From an uncultured Clostridium sp. (lineage in GTDB: Bacteria > Bacillota > Clostridia > Lachnospirales > Anaerotignaceae), in contig CAMXTM010000025.1 in NCBI GenBank assembly GCA_947246775.1, positions 1 to 13,076 of the forward strand: a stretch of DNA of 13,076 bases. Direction: 5' to 3'. The notes beneath the pieces were generated by a model. The model saw nothing but the letters and a program-made list of their open reading frames with translations, was not told the origin of the DNA and ran no database searches. Position 1 is the stretch's first letter. Each line of letters begins with the position of its first letter. Below are positions 1-6,839 of this stretch, piece by piece. Both the position numbers and the translations under genes were made by a program.

Positions 1-53
1 GCTTGTAAATGCTAGCTTATTCTGTATTTATTATAGATTTTTATGGAATTGTG

Positions 54-82
54 TTGAAATATGGTTTTATATGATGTAATAT
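54..82 (+). promoter_or_regulatory. Sigma-A promoter of prs
   Basis: TTGAAA (54-59) and TAATAT (77-82) are separated by exactly 17 bases, which is a near-consensus housekeeping promoter. Transcription would start near position 89, leaving a leader of about 70 bases. The leader contains a small inverted repeat, GCCATA (101-106) and TATGGC (110-115), around a 3-base loop. Whether that hairpin regulates anything is unknown. Confidence 0.75.
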
Positions 83-157
83 AGAATTGTATTTACTTTT
101 GCCATAGCATATGGCGTGACACTATTGAGTAGAGAAAACCATAGGGGGATATAAGAA

Positions 158-1027
158 ATGACTTATAACTGCAACAGCGATATTAAAATTTTTGCCTGTA
201 ATTCAAACAAAGACTTGGCAGAAAAAATCGCAAAAGACTTAGGATTGACAGTAGGAGATTCTGAGGTACAAAAATTTAGTGACGGAGAAATATTTGTCAA
301 AATCAATGAAACAATTCGTGGTGCTGATGTGTATATTATTCAATCCACTTGCGCACCTGTCAATGACAACTTGATGGAATTGCTGATAATGATTGATGCT
401 ATGAAAAGAGCTTCAGCAGGTAGAATCAATGCAGTGATTCCGTATTATGGCTATGCAAGACAAGATAGAAAGACACGTGCAAGAGACCCTATCAGTGCAA
501 AATTAGTAGCAAATTTAATTGCTTGTGCTGGTGCAGATAGAGTTTTAACAATGGATTTACATTGCGCACAGATTCAAGGATTTTTTGATATTCCAGTAGA
601 CCATCTTTTGGGAGCGCCTCTTTTAGTAAAATATTACTATGAAAAATTCCATGATGCAGACAATATTGTTGCGGTATCTCCAGACTTGGGCAGCGTAGGC
701 AGAACAAGAAATTTTGCAGAAAAGATGAATATTCCACTTGCCATTGTGGACAAAAGAAGACCAAAAGAAAATGTCAGCGAAATTATGAATATTATCGGTG
801 AGATTGAGGGCAAAAAAGTCATCTTGATAGATGATATGATTGATACAGCAGGTACCATTACCAATGCGGCAAATGCACTAAAAGAAAGAGGAGCAGAAGA
901 AGTATATGCTTGCTGTACACACGCTGTGCTTTCAGGACCAGCAATAGAGAGAATTGAAAAATCAGCGATTAAAGAATTGATTGTATTAAATACAATTACA
1001 TTACCTCCAGAAAAAAGATGTAAATGA
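158..1027 (+). CDS. prs: Ribose-phosphate pyrophosphokinase (PRPP synthase), C-terminally short
   Basis: This cytoplasmic enzyme makes PRPP from ribose 5-phosphate and ATP for purine, pyrimidine, histidine, tryptophan and NAD synthesis. Visible family signatures are [10 protein letters not shown] (residues 40-49), the ATP-binding flexible loop [10 protein letters not shown] (96-105), the [18 protein letters not shown] metal/ribose-phosphate signature (133-150), DKRRP (198-202) and the PRPP-binding loop [13 protein letters not shown] (221-233). The ATG at 158 follows AGGGGGA (143-149) at a good distance. The protein is 289 residues, against about 310-320 for the family. It stops right after LPPEKRCK, where homologues continue for roughly 25-30 residues. 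Another frame starting at 1024 reads [14 protein letters not shown], which resembles part of the missing tail, so a late frameshift (real or a sequence error) is likely. The enzyme identity is secure; whether the truncated form is fully active is not. Confidence 0.95.
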   Translation: MTYNCNSDIKIFACNSNKDLAEKIAKDLGLTVGDSEVQKFSDGEIFVKINETIRGADVYIIQSTCAPVNDNLMELLIMIDAMKRASAGRINAVIPYYGYARQDRKTRARDPISAKLVANLIACAGADRVLTMDLHCAQIQGFFDIPVDHLLGAPLLVKYYYEKFHDADNIVAVSPDLGSVGRTRNFAEKMNIPLAIVDKRRPKENVSEIMNIIGEIEGKKVILIDDMIDTAGTITNAANALKERGAEEVYACCTHAVLSGPAIERIEKSAIKELIVLNTITLPPEKRCK

Positions 1028-1068
1028 AGAAAATATCAAAATTAAACGAAAAATTTAATAAAAAAATA

Positions 1069-1102
1069 AAACAGCGTAGTGATTTTGCTACGCTGTTTTT
1101 TT
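1069..1102. terminator. Bidirectional intrinsic terminator between prs and the convergent small gene
   Basis: AAACAGCGTAG (1069-1079) pairs with CTACGCTGTTT (1088-1098) in a perfect 11-bp stem with an 8-base loop. T tracts follow on the plus strand (to 1102), and the A-rich left side gives a T-rich tract on the minus strand. It sits 42 bases after the prs stop and 14 bases beyond the stop of the minus-strand gene, so it can serve both. Confidence 0.9.
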
Positions 1103-1115
1103 GTAAAAATGAGTT

Positions 1116-1511
1116 TTATAGTAACTTTTCTATTTCAGGCGTAAAGATAGGTGTTTCACTTATTTTTTTAAATTTTCGTTTTTTTTGATTGATGATGATT
1201 TCAAAGCTTGTTTTTTGACAAGTAATGGATTGATTTTGGAAATAATCACCTGTTTCCTCGCTTGATAAAAAATAAGTATTCTCTGTTTGTTTTTCAATCG
1301 TTCCTTTTTGATACATAGAATTGTTATAATCAGAAATATAAAAATAATGTTCGTCTTCACAAACAATTGCCATTCGCTTATCTTCTTCACACTGATAGGT
1401 TCCAATCAAACGATTACTGAAATTTGCATTGCTAGAATGAGCAACAACATAACAAATCATACCTATCACAATAAAAAATAGGATTAACATTCTTTTTTTC
1501 TTTTTTAACAT
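1116..1511 (-). CDS. Small membrane-anchored or secreted protein of unknown function
   Basis: This 131-residue protein is not recognised. It starts with a Lys-rich cytoplasmic stretch (MLKKKKR), followed by one strongly hydrophobic segment at about residues 8-25, which is either an uncleaved anchor or a signal peptide. The remaining 105 residues are polar and rich in Tyr, Glu and Lys, with three cysteines (in YQCEEDK, IVCEDE and ITCQK). Alternating short hydrophobic and polar stretches suggest a small extracytoplasmic beta-rich domain. The ATG at 1511 follows AGAGGG at good spacing. The gene has its own promoter (1541-1569, minus) and shares the convergent terminator with prs, so it is probably a single-gene unit. 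Nothing in the sequence indicates a specific function. Confidence 0.7.
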   Translation of the reverse strand: MLKKKKRMLILFFIVIGMICYVVAHSSNANFSNRLIGTYQCEEDKRMAIVCEDEHYFYISDYNNSMYQKGTIEKQTENTYFLSSEETGDYFQNQSITCQKTSFEIIINQKKRKFKKISETPIFTPEIEKLL

Positions 1512-1540
1512 GTTTTCCCTCTTTCTATATGTTTTTTATT

Positions 1541-1569
1541 ATTTTATTACAGCGATGGAAAGGTGTCAA
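1541..1569 (-). promoter_or_regulatory. Sigma-A promoter of the small membrane-anchored gene
   Basis: On the minus strand TTGACA (1569-1564) and TAAAAT (1546-1541) lie 17 bases apart. This is a consensus -35 with a good -10, placed about 30-60 bases upstream of the start codon at 1511. Confidence 0.75.
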
Positions 1570-1837
1570 TCAATCAGACAAAATTATAAAAAATTTTTCA
1601 GTGAGATTATTTTTGTTATAATACTGTTATTTTTTTGGCTTAATCATAGCAAAATAGTTGTATTTCTAAAAATTGCTTTCCTTTTGTTTGTTCTACAACA
1701 ATAAATTTGGTAATGCAGTTTGTCTAAAAAAATCATAAAAATAATCCGAAAAAACGGATAATAATTATAAAATTTTACAAAATTTTCAAACTTATAAAAA
1801 AAATTGGCGAAAAAATAGATTATTTTTGCAAAAGATA
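1570..1837. other. AT-rich intergenic DNA between divergent promoters
   Basis: This stretch between the two divergent promoters is very AT-rich. No open reading frame with a ribosome binding site was seen, and no RNA gene. The only structure noticed is a weak inverted repeat, ATCCG and CGGAT around six A residues near 1746-1761. Several AT-rich hexamers resemble -10 boxes (for example TATAAT at 1617-1622), but no matching -35 or downstream gene supports them. Confidence 0.5.
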
Positions 1838-1866
1838 TTGACAAATATATAAAAATATATTATATT
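1838..1866 (+). promoter_or_regulatory. Strong sigma-A promoter of the ldhA-like gene
   Basis: TTGACA (1838-1843) and TATATT (1861-1866) are separated by 17 bases. Transcription should start near 1873, giving a leader of about 110 bases. The leader contains a purely A/T perfect inverted repeat, AAAAAAATA (1921-1929) and TATTTTTTT (1936-1944), around TAGCTG. This stem could affect message stability or attenuation, but that is only a guess. Confidence 0.85.
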
Positions 1867-1882
1867 GTTAAAAGTAAGACAA
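1865..1882 (+). promoter_or_regulatory. Candidate Rex (NADH/NAD redox sensor) operator
   Basis: TTGTTAA-AAGT-AAGACAA overlaps the end of the -10 box and the start-site region. It matches the clostridial Rex pattern TTGTTAA-N4-TTAACAA at 11 of 14 defined positions. Rex represses fermentative dehydrogenase genes when NADH is low, and this site is in the right place upstream of a lactate/2-hydroxyacid dehydrogenase. The AT-rich background makes a chance match possible. Confidence 0.4.
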
Positions 1883-1981
1883 GCAAATATTTGGTATAGA
1901 AGTACGGAAATCAATTTATGAAAAAAATATAGCTGTATTTTTTTCTACAACAACTTTATATAATTTAGGAGGAATTTGATT

Positions 1982-2962
1982 ATGAAAATTGCTTTTTTTG
2001 ACACAAAACCTTATGACAAATTAACATTTGACCCTGTTGCTCAAAAATTTGGCTATGAAGTAACTTATTTTGCAGAAAGATTAACTCCAGCAACAGCATC
2101 AAAAGCAAACGGCTTTGACGCTACTTGCAGCTTTGTTAATGACGAAGTAAGTGCAGATGCTGTACAAACTTTAAAAGATGGCGGTATCAAAGTAATGCTT
2201 TTAAGATGTGCTGGTTTTGATAGCGTTGATTTAGCAAAAACAAAAGAGTTGGGTATCCCTGTATTAAGAGTTCCAGCATATTCTCCAGACTCCGTTGCAG
2301 AACATGCTGCTGCATTGCTTCAAACTGTAAACAGAAAAACACATTTAGGATTTAACAGAACAAGACAATTTAACTTTAACATTGATGGTTTATTAGGTAT
2401 GGCTCTTGTTGGAAAAACAGCTGGTGTTATCGGAACAGGTAAAATTGGTAAATGTTCTGTAAACATTTTAAGAGGTTTTGGCATGAAAGTTATCGCTTAT
2501 GATGCTTTCCCAGACAAATCCAGTGATATTGAATATGTAACATTAGATGAATTATATGCAAAATCTGATGTTATCACATTACACTGCCCATTGTTCCCAG
2601 AAACAAAACATATGATTAACAAAGATTCTATCGCAAAAATGAAAGATGGCGTTATCTTAGTAAACTCCTCCAGAGGTGGCTTAATCAACACAGAAGATTT
2701 ATTAGCTGCTGTAAAAGCTGGTAAATTCAGAGGTGTAGGTCTTGACGTTTGCGAAAAAGAACATGAGTATTTCTTTGAAGACAGAAGCGACATCCCAGAC
2801 AAAGACCCTGTATTGAATGAATTATTACAAGATGATAGAGTTGTATTGACAGGTCATCAAGCATTCTTTACAGATGAGGCTTTGACAGCTATCGCTGAAG
2901 TAACATTAGGAAACTTGAAAGCATTTGTTGATGGTGCTGAATTAGTAAACGAAGTAAAATAA
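1982..2962 (+). CDS. ldhA: D-lactate dehydrogenase / (R)-2-hydroxyacid dehydrogenase, LdhA type
   Basis: This cytoplasmic NADH-dependent dehydrogenase reduces a 2-oxoacid (pyruvate, or a branched-chain or aromatic oxoacid) to the D-hydroxyacid, regenerating NAD during fermentation. The protein has 326 residues, which is normal. The nucleotide-binding motif is GTGKIG (151-156), and Asp174 after the second strand favours NAD over NADP. The catalytic set is Arg231 (NSSRGG), Glu260 (DVCEKE) and His292 (GHQAFFT). The ATG at 1982 is chosen over a TTG six bases earlier because AGGAGG (1967-1972) lies 9 bases upstream of it and the homologous N-terminus begins MKIAFFD. The gene is monocistronic. Pyruvate (D-lactate dehydrogenase) versus 2-oxoisocaproate-type substrates cannot be separated from sequence alone. 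Confidence 0.92.
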   Translation: MKIAFFDTKPYDKLTFDPVAQKFGYEVTYFAERLTPATASKANGFDATCSFVNDEVSADAVQTLKDGGIKVMLLRCAGFDSVDLAKTKELGIPVLRVPAYSPDSVAEHAAALLQTVNRKTHLGFNRTRQFNFNIDGLLGMALVGKTAGVIGTGKIGKCSVNILRGFGMKVIAYDAFPDKSSDIEYVTLDELYAKSDVITLHCPLFPETKHMINKDSIAKMKDGVILVNSSRGGLINTEDLLAAVKAGKFRGVGLDVCEKEHEYFFEDRSDIPDKDPVLNELLQDDRVVLTGHQAFFTDEALTAIAEVTLGNLKAFVDGAELVNEVK

Positions 2963-2978
2963 TATATTTTTAGGATAG

Positions 2979-3020
2979 AAAGGACAAAGCAAACACTTTG
3001 TCCTTTCTTTTTTCTTTTTG
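2979..3020 (+). terminator. Intrinsic terminator of the ldhA-like gene
   Basis: AAAGGACAAAG (2979-2989) and CTTTGTCCTTT (2996-3006) form a perfect 11-bp stem with a 6-base loop, followed by a T-rich tract to about 3019. It lies 17 bases after the stop codon. Confidence 0.92.
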
Positions 3021-3028
3021 ATAAAGAA

Positions 3029-3415
3029 TGTGGGATAAAAAGCCCACACACCACCCCTATTTTTATAACTATTCCCGTTGACGGCAAAAACGGCATTTTT
3101 TTTCGACTTCTTTTACTTCTCTAAAATTTTATACTTTTTTCTATTTTTTTAGGCTATTTATAGTCTTTTTCAAAATCTTTTAACAACATAAAAATTTTTG
3201 CCGTTTTTGCCGTCAGTTCAAGTAGTGCCTAGAAAAATAAGGCTTTGCGGGACGGCAAAATTGAAATTTTTTTGCCGTCCTTTTGCCGTTTTTGCCGTCA
3301 CTTGTTATCGTCAAAAGCAGTTATGAGTGCTTTTGTTAGCCTTTGCTAACGGTAAAAACGGCATTTCTACGGTAAAATTGAAAAAATTTTTGCCGTCACT
3401 TTATATAGCCTATTT
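3029..3415 (+). repeat. Non-coding iteron-bearing element R1 (GCCGTC type)
   Basis: No gene is present here. The element opens with TGTGGG (3029-3034) and CCCACA (3043-3048) around an 8-base loop. It contains many copies of a short motif, TTTTGCCGTC or its complement GACGGCAAAA, at about 3080, 3090, 3198, 3207, 3251, 3271, 3283, 3291 and 3390, some spaced 9 bases apart. The copies at 3251-3260 and 3270-3279 form a palindrome. Between them is the block CCTAGAAAAATAAGG (3228-3242), and after them TTATCGTCAAA (3305-3315). A partly degenerate second palindrome (ACGGTAAAA near 3369 with TTTTGCCGTC near 3390) ends the element. The same order of parts occurs in inverted orientation at 9714-10036 (R2). 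Iterated sites in both orientations suggest an origin of replication or the end of a mobile element. No encoded protein is adjacent that obviously acts on it. Confidence 0.8.
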
Positions 3416-3461
3416 ACAAAACAAAGCAAATACTGTGACCTTTTTTATATTGCTTTTTGTA

Positions 3462-3779
3462 TTATTCTACAAATTTTACGGCTGTACCATAAGCCATTAC
3501 TTCGGCTGCGCCCTGCATAACCGATGCCGAACAATAACGCACATTCACAATCGCATCTGCGCCCATTTTTTCGGCTTCTGATATCATTCTATCTGTTGCC
3601 AAAACGCGTGCTTTGTTCATCATGTCAATATAAGAATGTAACTCTCCACCTACTATTGTTTTAAAAATTTGAGAAATATCTCGCCCAATGTTTTTGGTTT
3701 GTATGCTGCTTCCTTTGGCAATGCCTAACATTTCTAGTTGTTTTCCAGAAATATAATCTGTAGTTACTAATAACATCAT
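3462..3779 (-). CDS. YbjQ/UPF0145 (DUF74) family protein
   Basis: This 105-residue cytoplasmic protein of the YbjQ family forms a small alpha/beta fold known to assemble into pentamers. The family is sometimes labelled heavy-metal-binding, but its role is not established. Family features visible are the N-terminal strand LLVTTDYISGK, the central helix region ending in GGELHSYIDMMNKAR, the helix with A-x-x-R-M-x-x-E-A and the MGADAIVNVRY strand, followed by AEVMAYGTAVKF. The ATG at 3779 (or the next codon, 3776) is preferred over a TTG six bases upstream because AGGAG sits at 3790-3786. It has its own promoter and is transcribed away from the lipoprotein gene. Family assignment is confident; function is not. 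Confidence 0.88.
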   Translation of the reverse strand: MMLLVTTDYISGKQLEMLGIAKGSSIQTKNIGRDISQIFKTIVGGELHSYIDMMNKARVLATDRMISEAEKMGADAIVNVRYCSASVMQGAAEVMAYGTAVKFVE

Positions 3780-3805
3780 TGTCAACTCCTTGCTTTTTAT
3801 TTCTG

Positions 3806-3834
3806 ATTATAGAACTTTATGTTGTCCTTTGCAA
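3806..3834 (-). promoter_or_regulatory. Sigma-A promoter of the YbjQ-family gene
   Basis: On the minus strand TTGCAA (3834-3829) and a perfect TATAAT (3811-3806) are 17 bases apart, about 30 bases upstream of the start codon. Confidence 0.75.
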
Positions 3835-3862
3835 TCCTTAGATTAAAATAAGAGCTAGTGCA

Positions 3863-3891
3863 TTGACAGCTTGTAAAAAGTATACTAAAAT
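3863..3891 (+). promoter_or_regulatory. Sigma-A promoter of the cyclophilin lipoprotein gene
   Basis: TTGACA (3863-3868) and TAAAAT (3886-3891) are 17 bases apart. The start site near 3898 leaves a short leader of about 30 bases before the ATG at 3929. It is divergent from the YbjQ-family promoter with about 28 bases between the -35 boxes. Confidence 0.8.
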
Positions 3892-3928
3892 GACAAAATA
3901 GCATTGGATAGAGAAAGGATTGAAAAGA

Positions 3929-4774
3929 ATGAAAAAAGCAATTGCTTGTTTTATAGCAACGATGTTTGTTTTAACAGGAGTAGGCTGTTCTGCAAATGCA
4001 AATGGCTCAGCAGAACAAACCCCAACCGAGCAAACTACCCCAACAGAACAAAGTACAGAGCAAACGCCACGTGATGAAAATGCAGCACTGTTACAGGCGC
4101 AAACGCCACAAGAGGGAGATGAAATTGCAGTCATTCAGACAAACAAAGGCGAAATTCGTATGCAATTTTTCCCAGAACAAGCACCAAAAGCAGTAGAAAA
4201 TTTTAAAACCCATGCCCAAGAGGGCTATTTTGACGGTTTGATATTTCATAGAGTGATTAACAACTTTATGATACAGGGCGGCGACCCAACTGGAACAGGC
4301 ACAGGCGGAGAAAGTATCTGGGAAGCAGATTTCGAGGACGAACCTTCTAACGAATTATATTTCTTTCGGGGCGCAGTCGCAATGGCAAACAGAGGTCCTA
4401 ACACCAACGGCAGCCAATTTTTTATTGTACAGAATGCAAGTGTAGAGCAACAGCTTATGGAGCTATTAAAGGAGTCAAAAGTGACAGAAGAAGATGGCGA
4501 TGAGATGGGCATATACTTAGGTGAAAAATTTGTTAGTATCAATGAAATGAAAGCTGCTTTTACCAATGCAGCGCTGGACTACTATGAACAAAATGGTGGT
4601 ACTATCAATTTGGAATCTGTATTTTCTGGTAGCGTGTATACGATATTTGGGCAGGTGTATAGCGGCTTGGATACGGTAGATGCGATTGCCCTTTCTGAAA
4701 CAGATGCGGCAGATAAACCAGTAGAAGACATTATCATTGAAAAGGTCACAATAGAACCATATCAAGCAAATTAA
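3929..4774 (+). CDS. Cyclophilin-type peptidyl-prolyl cis-trans isomerase, predicted lipoprotein
   Basis: This protein probably helps secreted proteins fold at the outer face of the membrane by isomerising prolyl bonds. From the ATG at 3929 it has 281 residues. Residues 1-19 are a lipoprotein signal peptide ending LTGVG-Cys20, which fits the general lipobox pattern although Gly at -3 is uncommon. Residues 21-62 are a Thr/Gln/Glu-rich flexible linker. The cyclophilin domain runs from about 64 to 277 and shows FHRV with catalytic Arg108, MIQGGDP (114-120), [13 protein letters not shown] (153-165) and a late FGQV (240-243). About 65 residues at 171-236, rich in acidic and helix-forming residues, separate the last two motifs and make the domain larger than the minimal cyclophilin fold. 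ATG 3929 is chosen over TTG 3920 because AGAAAGGA (3912-3919) abuts the TTG. The gene stands alone between a promoter and a terminator. Confidence 0.92.
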   Translation: MKKAIACFIATMFVLTGVGCSANANGSAEQTPTEQTTPTEQSTEQTPRDENAALLQAQTPQEGDEIAVIQTNKGEIRMQFFPEQAPKAVENFKTHAQEGYFDGLIFHRVINNFMIQGGDPTGTGTGGESIWEADFEDEPSNELYFFRGAVAMANRGPNTNGSQFFIVQNASVEQQLMELLKESKVTEEDGDEMGIYLGEKFVSINEMKAAFTNAALDYYEQNGGTINLESVFSGSVYTIFGQVYSGLDTVDAIALSETDAADKPVEDIIIEKVTIEPYQAN

Positions 4775-4782
4775 ACAGGAAT

Positions 4783-4817
4783 AAAAAAAGATAGTGATAA
4801 TTGACTATCTTTTTTTT
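4783..4817 (+). terminator. Intrinsic terminator of the cyclophilin gene
   Basis: A-rich left arm AAAAAAAGATAGT (4783-4795) pairs with ACTATCTTTTTTT (4804-4816) around an 8-base loop. It lies directly after the stop codon and ends in a run of eight T. Confidence 0.88.
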
Positions 4818-4837
4818 ATTTTAGAGCGACAAATTTG

Positions 4838-4866
4838 TTGTAAAGCAGTAGTGAATATGATATAAT
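4838..4866 (+). promoter_or_regulatory. Sigma-A promoter of the 70-residue membrane protein gene
   Basis: TTGTAA (4838-4843) and a perfect TATAAT (4861-4866) are separated by 17 bases. The expected leader is about 47 bases. Confidence 0.78.
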
Positions 4867-4919
4867 ATTTTTATAGTAACGAATCGAACAGTATGTGACA
4901 GATAGAAAGGAGAATTTAT

Positions 4920-5132
4920 ATGAAAAATATGTTGTATGGCATTGGTTTGCTGCTGAGCGGTAGTGTTGGTATGGGCGCTTGTCTGATTGCAATAAACCAA
5001 AGTGAAATGCGTTTTGCGCTTAGTATTGTACAAAAAATATCAGAATCTAGTATGTCCTTTCCATTTACGCTTTTTGCTGTTTTAGCAATCATTGGACTAA
5101 TCATTAGTACAAAAGAATTTTTTCATGAGTAA
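4920..5132 (+). CDS. Small two-helix membrane protein, unknown function
   Basis: This 70-residue hydrophobic protein is not recognised as a named family. Two membrane segments are visible: about residues 5-25 (Gly/Leu-rich, with GIGLLLSGSVGMGACLIAI) and about 47-63 (PFTLFAVLAIIGLIIS). A polar 20-residue loop lies between them, and the tail KEFFHE is short and charged. ATG 4920 follows AAAGGAG (4906-4912) by 7 bases. It has a dedicated promoter and a dedicated terminator overlapping its stop codon, so it is a genuine, separately controlled gene despite its size. Its surroundings give no clue to its job. Confidence 0.78.
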   Translation: MKNMLYGIGLLLSGSVGMGACLIAINQSEMRFALSIVQKISESSMSFPFTLFAVLAIIGLIISTKEFFHE

Positions 5133-5156
5133 GAGGGCAAAATTGTCCTCTTTTAT
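5131..5156 (+). terminator. Intrinsic terminator after the small membrane protein gene
   Basis: AAGAGGGCAA (5131-5140) pairs with TTGTCCTCTT (5143-5152), with one G-U wobble, and is followed by TTTA. The stem begins inside the stop codon. The T run is short, so it may be moderate in strength. Confidence 0.65.
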
Positions 5157-5173
5157 AGCACAACTATTTCCCA

Positions 5174-6694
5174 CTACAAAAAATATTGTAATTGTGTCCC
5201 ATTCCAGATACCTTTTTGAATCAAAAAGCGCAATGCCTCCTGTTTTTGTCTGATGGACATTTTTTGCCAAAGGATTTCAAAGCAATTTTGTTCTTTTTGT
5301 GCAAAAAAAGTTTGTTTTTGGAGCAATTCTTGCTGTTTTTGCAGCGTTTTTTGCTGTTTTTGTAATTTTTCTACCTTATTATTGACCTCTTTTAGCACAA
5401 TATCATTTATCTTTGTGTTTCCCAGTAATTGGATATAATTTTGTATTTGATTTTGGCAGGATAGAATTTCTTTTTGTATGTAGTTTGCGGCATTGCTGTC
5501 CTTTTGCCACTTTTTTAGCACTTCTGCAAAATGATTGTTTTTTTGGATATATTCTAAAAGAAGTTTTTCGGTTTGCATATCCGTTTGTTTTCCCTGTAAA
5601 TTTTGTATGGTACAGCCTTTTCCCTGCAATTTTCCCCTGCATATATAGTCAAAAGTATTGCCATTTCTTCTTTTTTTTGCCTGCATTTTTTGCCCACAGT
5701 TTTGGCAGTATAACAAGCCTGACAAAAGTGCATAGTCATTTTCTGTTTTATGTTCTTTGGTTTTGGGGCTATTTCTTTGTAGGCGTTTTTGGATACTGAC
5801 CCAGATTTCTCCTGCTATCGTTCCCTGCTGTTTGCCCATTGCTACAATCCAACAGTCTATATTTTGTCGTGGTGCTGCTTTTTTACGATAGTTTCTTTTA
5901 TTATACACCATTAGCCCATATTGTTCAGAACACTCTAAAAAGGTAACTTCTGCACCCTTTTGCAAAAAATATTCTTTTGCAGCATGGTCTGCCTTGCAGT
6001 AAACAGGATTTGTTAAAATTTGTTTGATTGCCATAACAGAAAATACATTTCCTTTTCGGGAATAAATACCATTTTTTTGCAATTCCCTTTTGACTGCTGA
6101 CAGAGAACCATATTCCAAAAAAAGGGCATATATTTTTTGTACAATTTTGATTTCGTCTTGCTGCTGCACTAAATGACAATAGCTATGTCCTTTTTCGATG
6201 ACTCTTTTTGAGACAAAGCCTAGCGGAAATGTTCCTCCCAACCAGTACCCTTTTTTTGCCAAATAAAACATATTATCTCTTACTCTTTCCCCAATGGTTT
6301 CCCGTTCTAGCTGCGCAAACACAGACGCAAGATACATCATAGCTCTACCAGTCGGTGTTGCAGTATCAAACTGTTCTTGTACACAGACAAAAGCTGTTTC
6401 CCAAGCACTGAGTTGCTGAATAAGTGCCGCAAAATCTCCCACATTTCTACTAATTCTATCCAAACGATAACAAACAATATAGTCTAATTTTTTTTGTTTT
6501 GCTAGGGAAAGCATTTGTTGAAATTGTGGACGCTGACTATTTTTTCCAGAGTATCCCTCATCTACAAAAAGATGTATTTGCTGCCCTTCCCCAAAATGGT
6601 TAACGATATATTTTTTACAGTAGTCTATTTGGTTTTGGATAGATTCTCCTTTTGCTGTCTGCTTTGACTTTCTGCTATAGATGGCAAATTCCAT
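5174..6694 (-). CDS. Large serine recombinase (resolvase/invertase N-domain, recombinase domain, zinc ribbon)
   Basis: This enzyme cuts and rejoins DNA at specific attachment sites; such enzymes move phages, integrative elements and developmentally excised elements. It has 506 residues. Catalytic domain: residues 1-150, with AIYSRKS carrying the nucleophile Ser10, then YRLDRISRN (76-84) and GRAMMYLASVFAQLERE (116-132). A recombinase domain follows (about 150-300), then a zinc ribbon with Cys330, Cys333, Cys352 and Cys361. A Gln/Lys-rich coiled coil (about 400-470) precedes a C-terminal helix. The second ATG (6694) is chosen because AAGGGG (6707-6702) is 7 bases upstream of it and only 1 base from the ATG at 6700. 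All catalytic motifs look intact. No attachment site and no accompanying phage or conjugation genes are seen nearby, so it looks like an orphan or a remnant. It is convergent with the small membrane gene and divergent from the MoxR operon. Confidence 0.93.
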   Translation of the reverse strand: MEFAIYSRKSKQTAKGESIQNQIDYCKKYIVNHFGEGQQIHLFVDEGYSGKNSQRPQFQQMLSLAKQKKLDYIVCYRLDRISRNVGDFAALIQQLSAWETAFVCVQEQFDTATPTGRAMMYLASVFAQLERETIGERVRDNMFYLAKKGYWLGGTFPLGFVSKRVIEKGHSYCHLVQQQDEIKIVQKIYALFLEYGSLSAVKRELQKNGIYSRKGNVFSVMAIKQILTNPVYCKADHAAKEYFLQKGAEVTFLECSEQYGLMVYNKRNYRKKAAPRQNIDCWIVAMGKQQGTIAGEIWVSIQKRLQRNSPKTKEHKTENDYALLSGLLYCQNCGQKMQAKKRRNGNTFDYICRGKLQGKGCTIQNLQGKQTDMQTEKLLLEYIQKNNHFAEVLKKWQKDSNAANYIQKEILSCQNQIQNYIQLLGNTKINDIVLKEVNNKVEKLQKQQKTLQKQQELLQKQTFFAQKEQNCFEILWQKMSIRQKQEALRFLIQKGIWNGTQLQYFL

Positions 6695-6766
6695 ATTCAT
6701 TCCCCTTGTTGTTGTAGTTTGCTTTTAGTATATGCCTAAAAAATATAAAAACTGTATAAAATTTAG

Positions 6767-6796
6767 TTGACAATCTAAAGCACTTGCTAATACAAT
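6767..6796 (+). promoter_or_regulatory. Promoter of the MoxR-VWA-HAD operon
   Basis: TTGACA (6767-6772) and TACAAT (6791-6796) are 18 bases apart, with a start expected near 6803. This gives a leader of about 37 bases before the ATG at 6840. Confidence 0.7.
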
Positions 6797-6839
6797 GATA
6801 ACAATTAACATTATTTGCATTTACGAAAGGAGTAATAAC

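Noticed and set aside
1918..1944. Tiny leader frame ATG-AAA-AAA-ATA-TAG plus an A/T stem upstream of the ldhA-like gene as an attenuator.
   Set aside because: The stem has no G-C pairs, no antiterminator alternative is visible, and the peptide has no regulatory codon run.
1976..1984. TTG at 1976 as the start of the ldhA-like gene.
   Set aside because: It is only 3 bases from the AGGAGG; the ATG at 1982 has proper spacing and matches the family N-terminus.
3060..3400. The clustered short motifs of R1 could be mistaken for a CRISPR array.
   Set aside because: Motifs are about 10 bases, occur in both orientations, are unevenly spaced and sometimes only 9 bases apart, and no cas genes are near.
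3327..3581. Open frame on the plus strand across the end of R1 and the YbjQ-family gene.
   Set aside because: No ribosome binding site, low-complexity translation, and it overlaps a well-supported gene on the opposite strand.
5413..5799. Plus-strand frame of 128 codons inside the serine recombinase gene.
   Set aside because: It is an antisense shadow, very Phe/Cys-rich, without a ribosome binding site.
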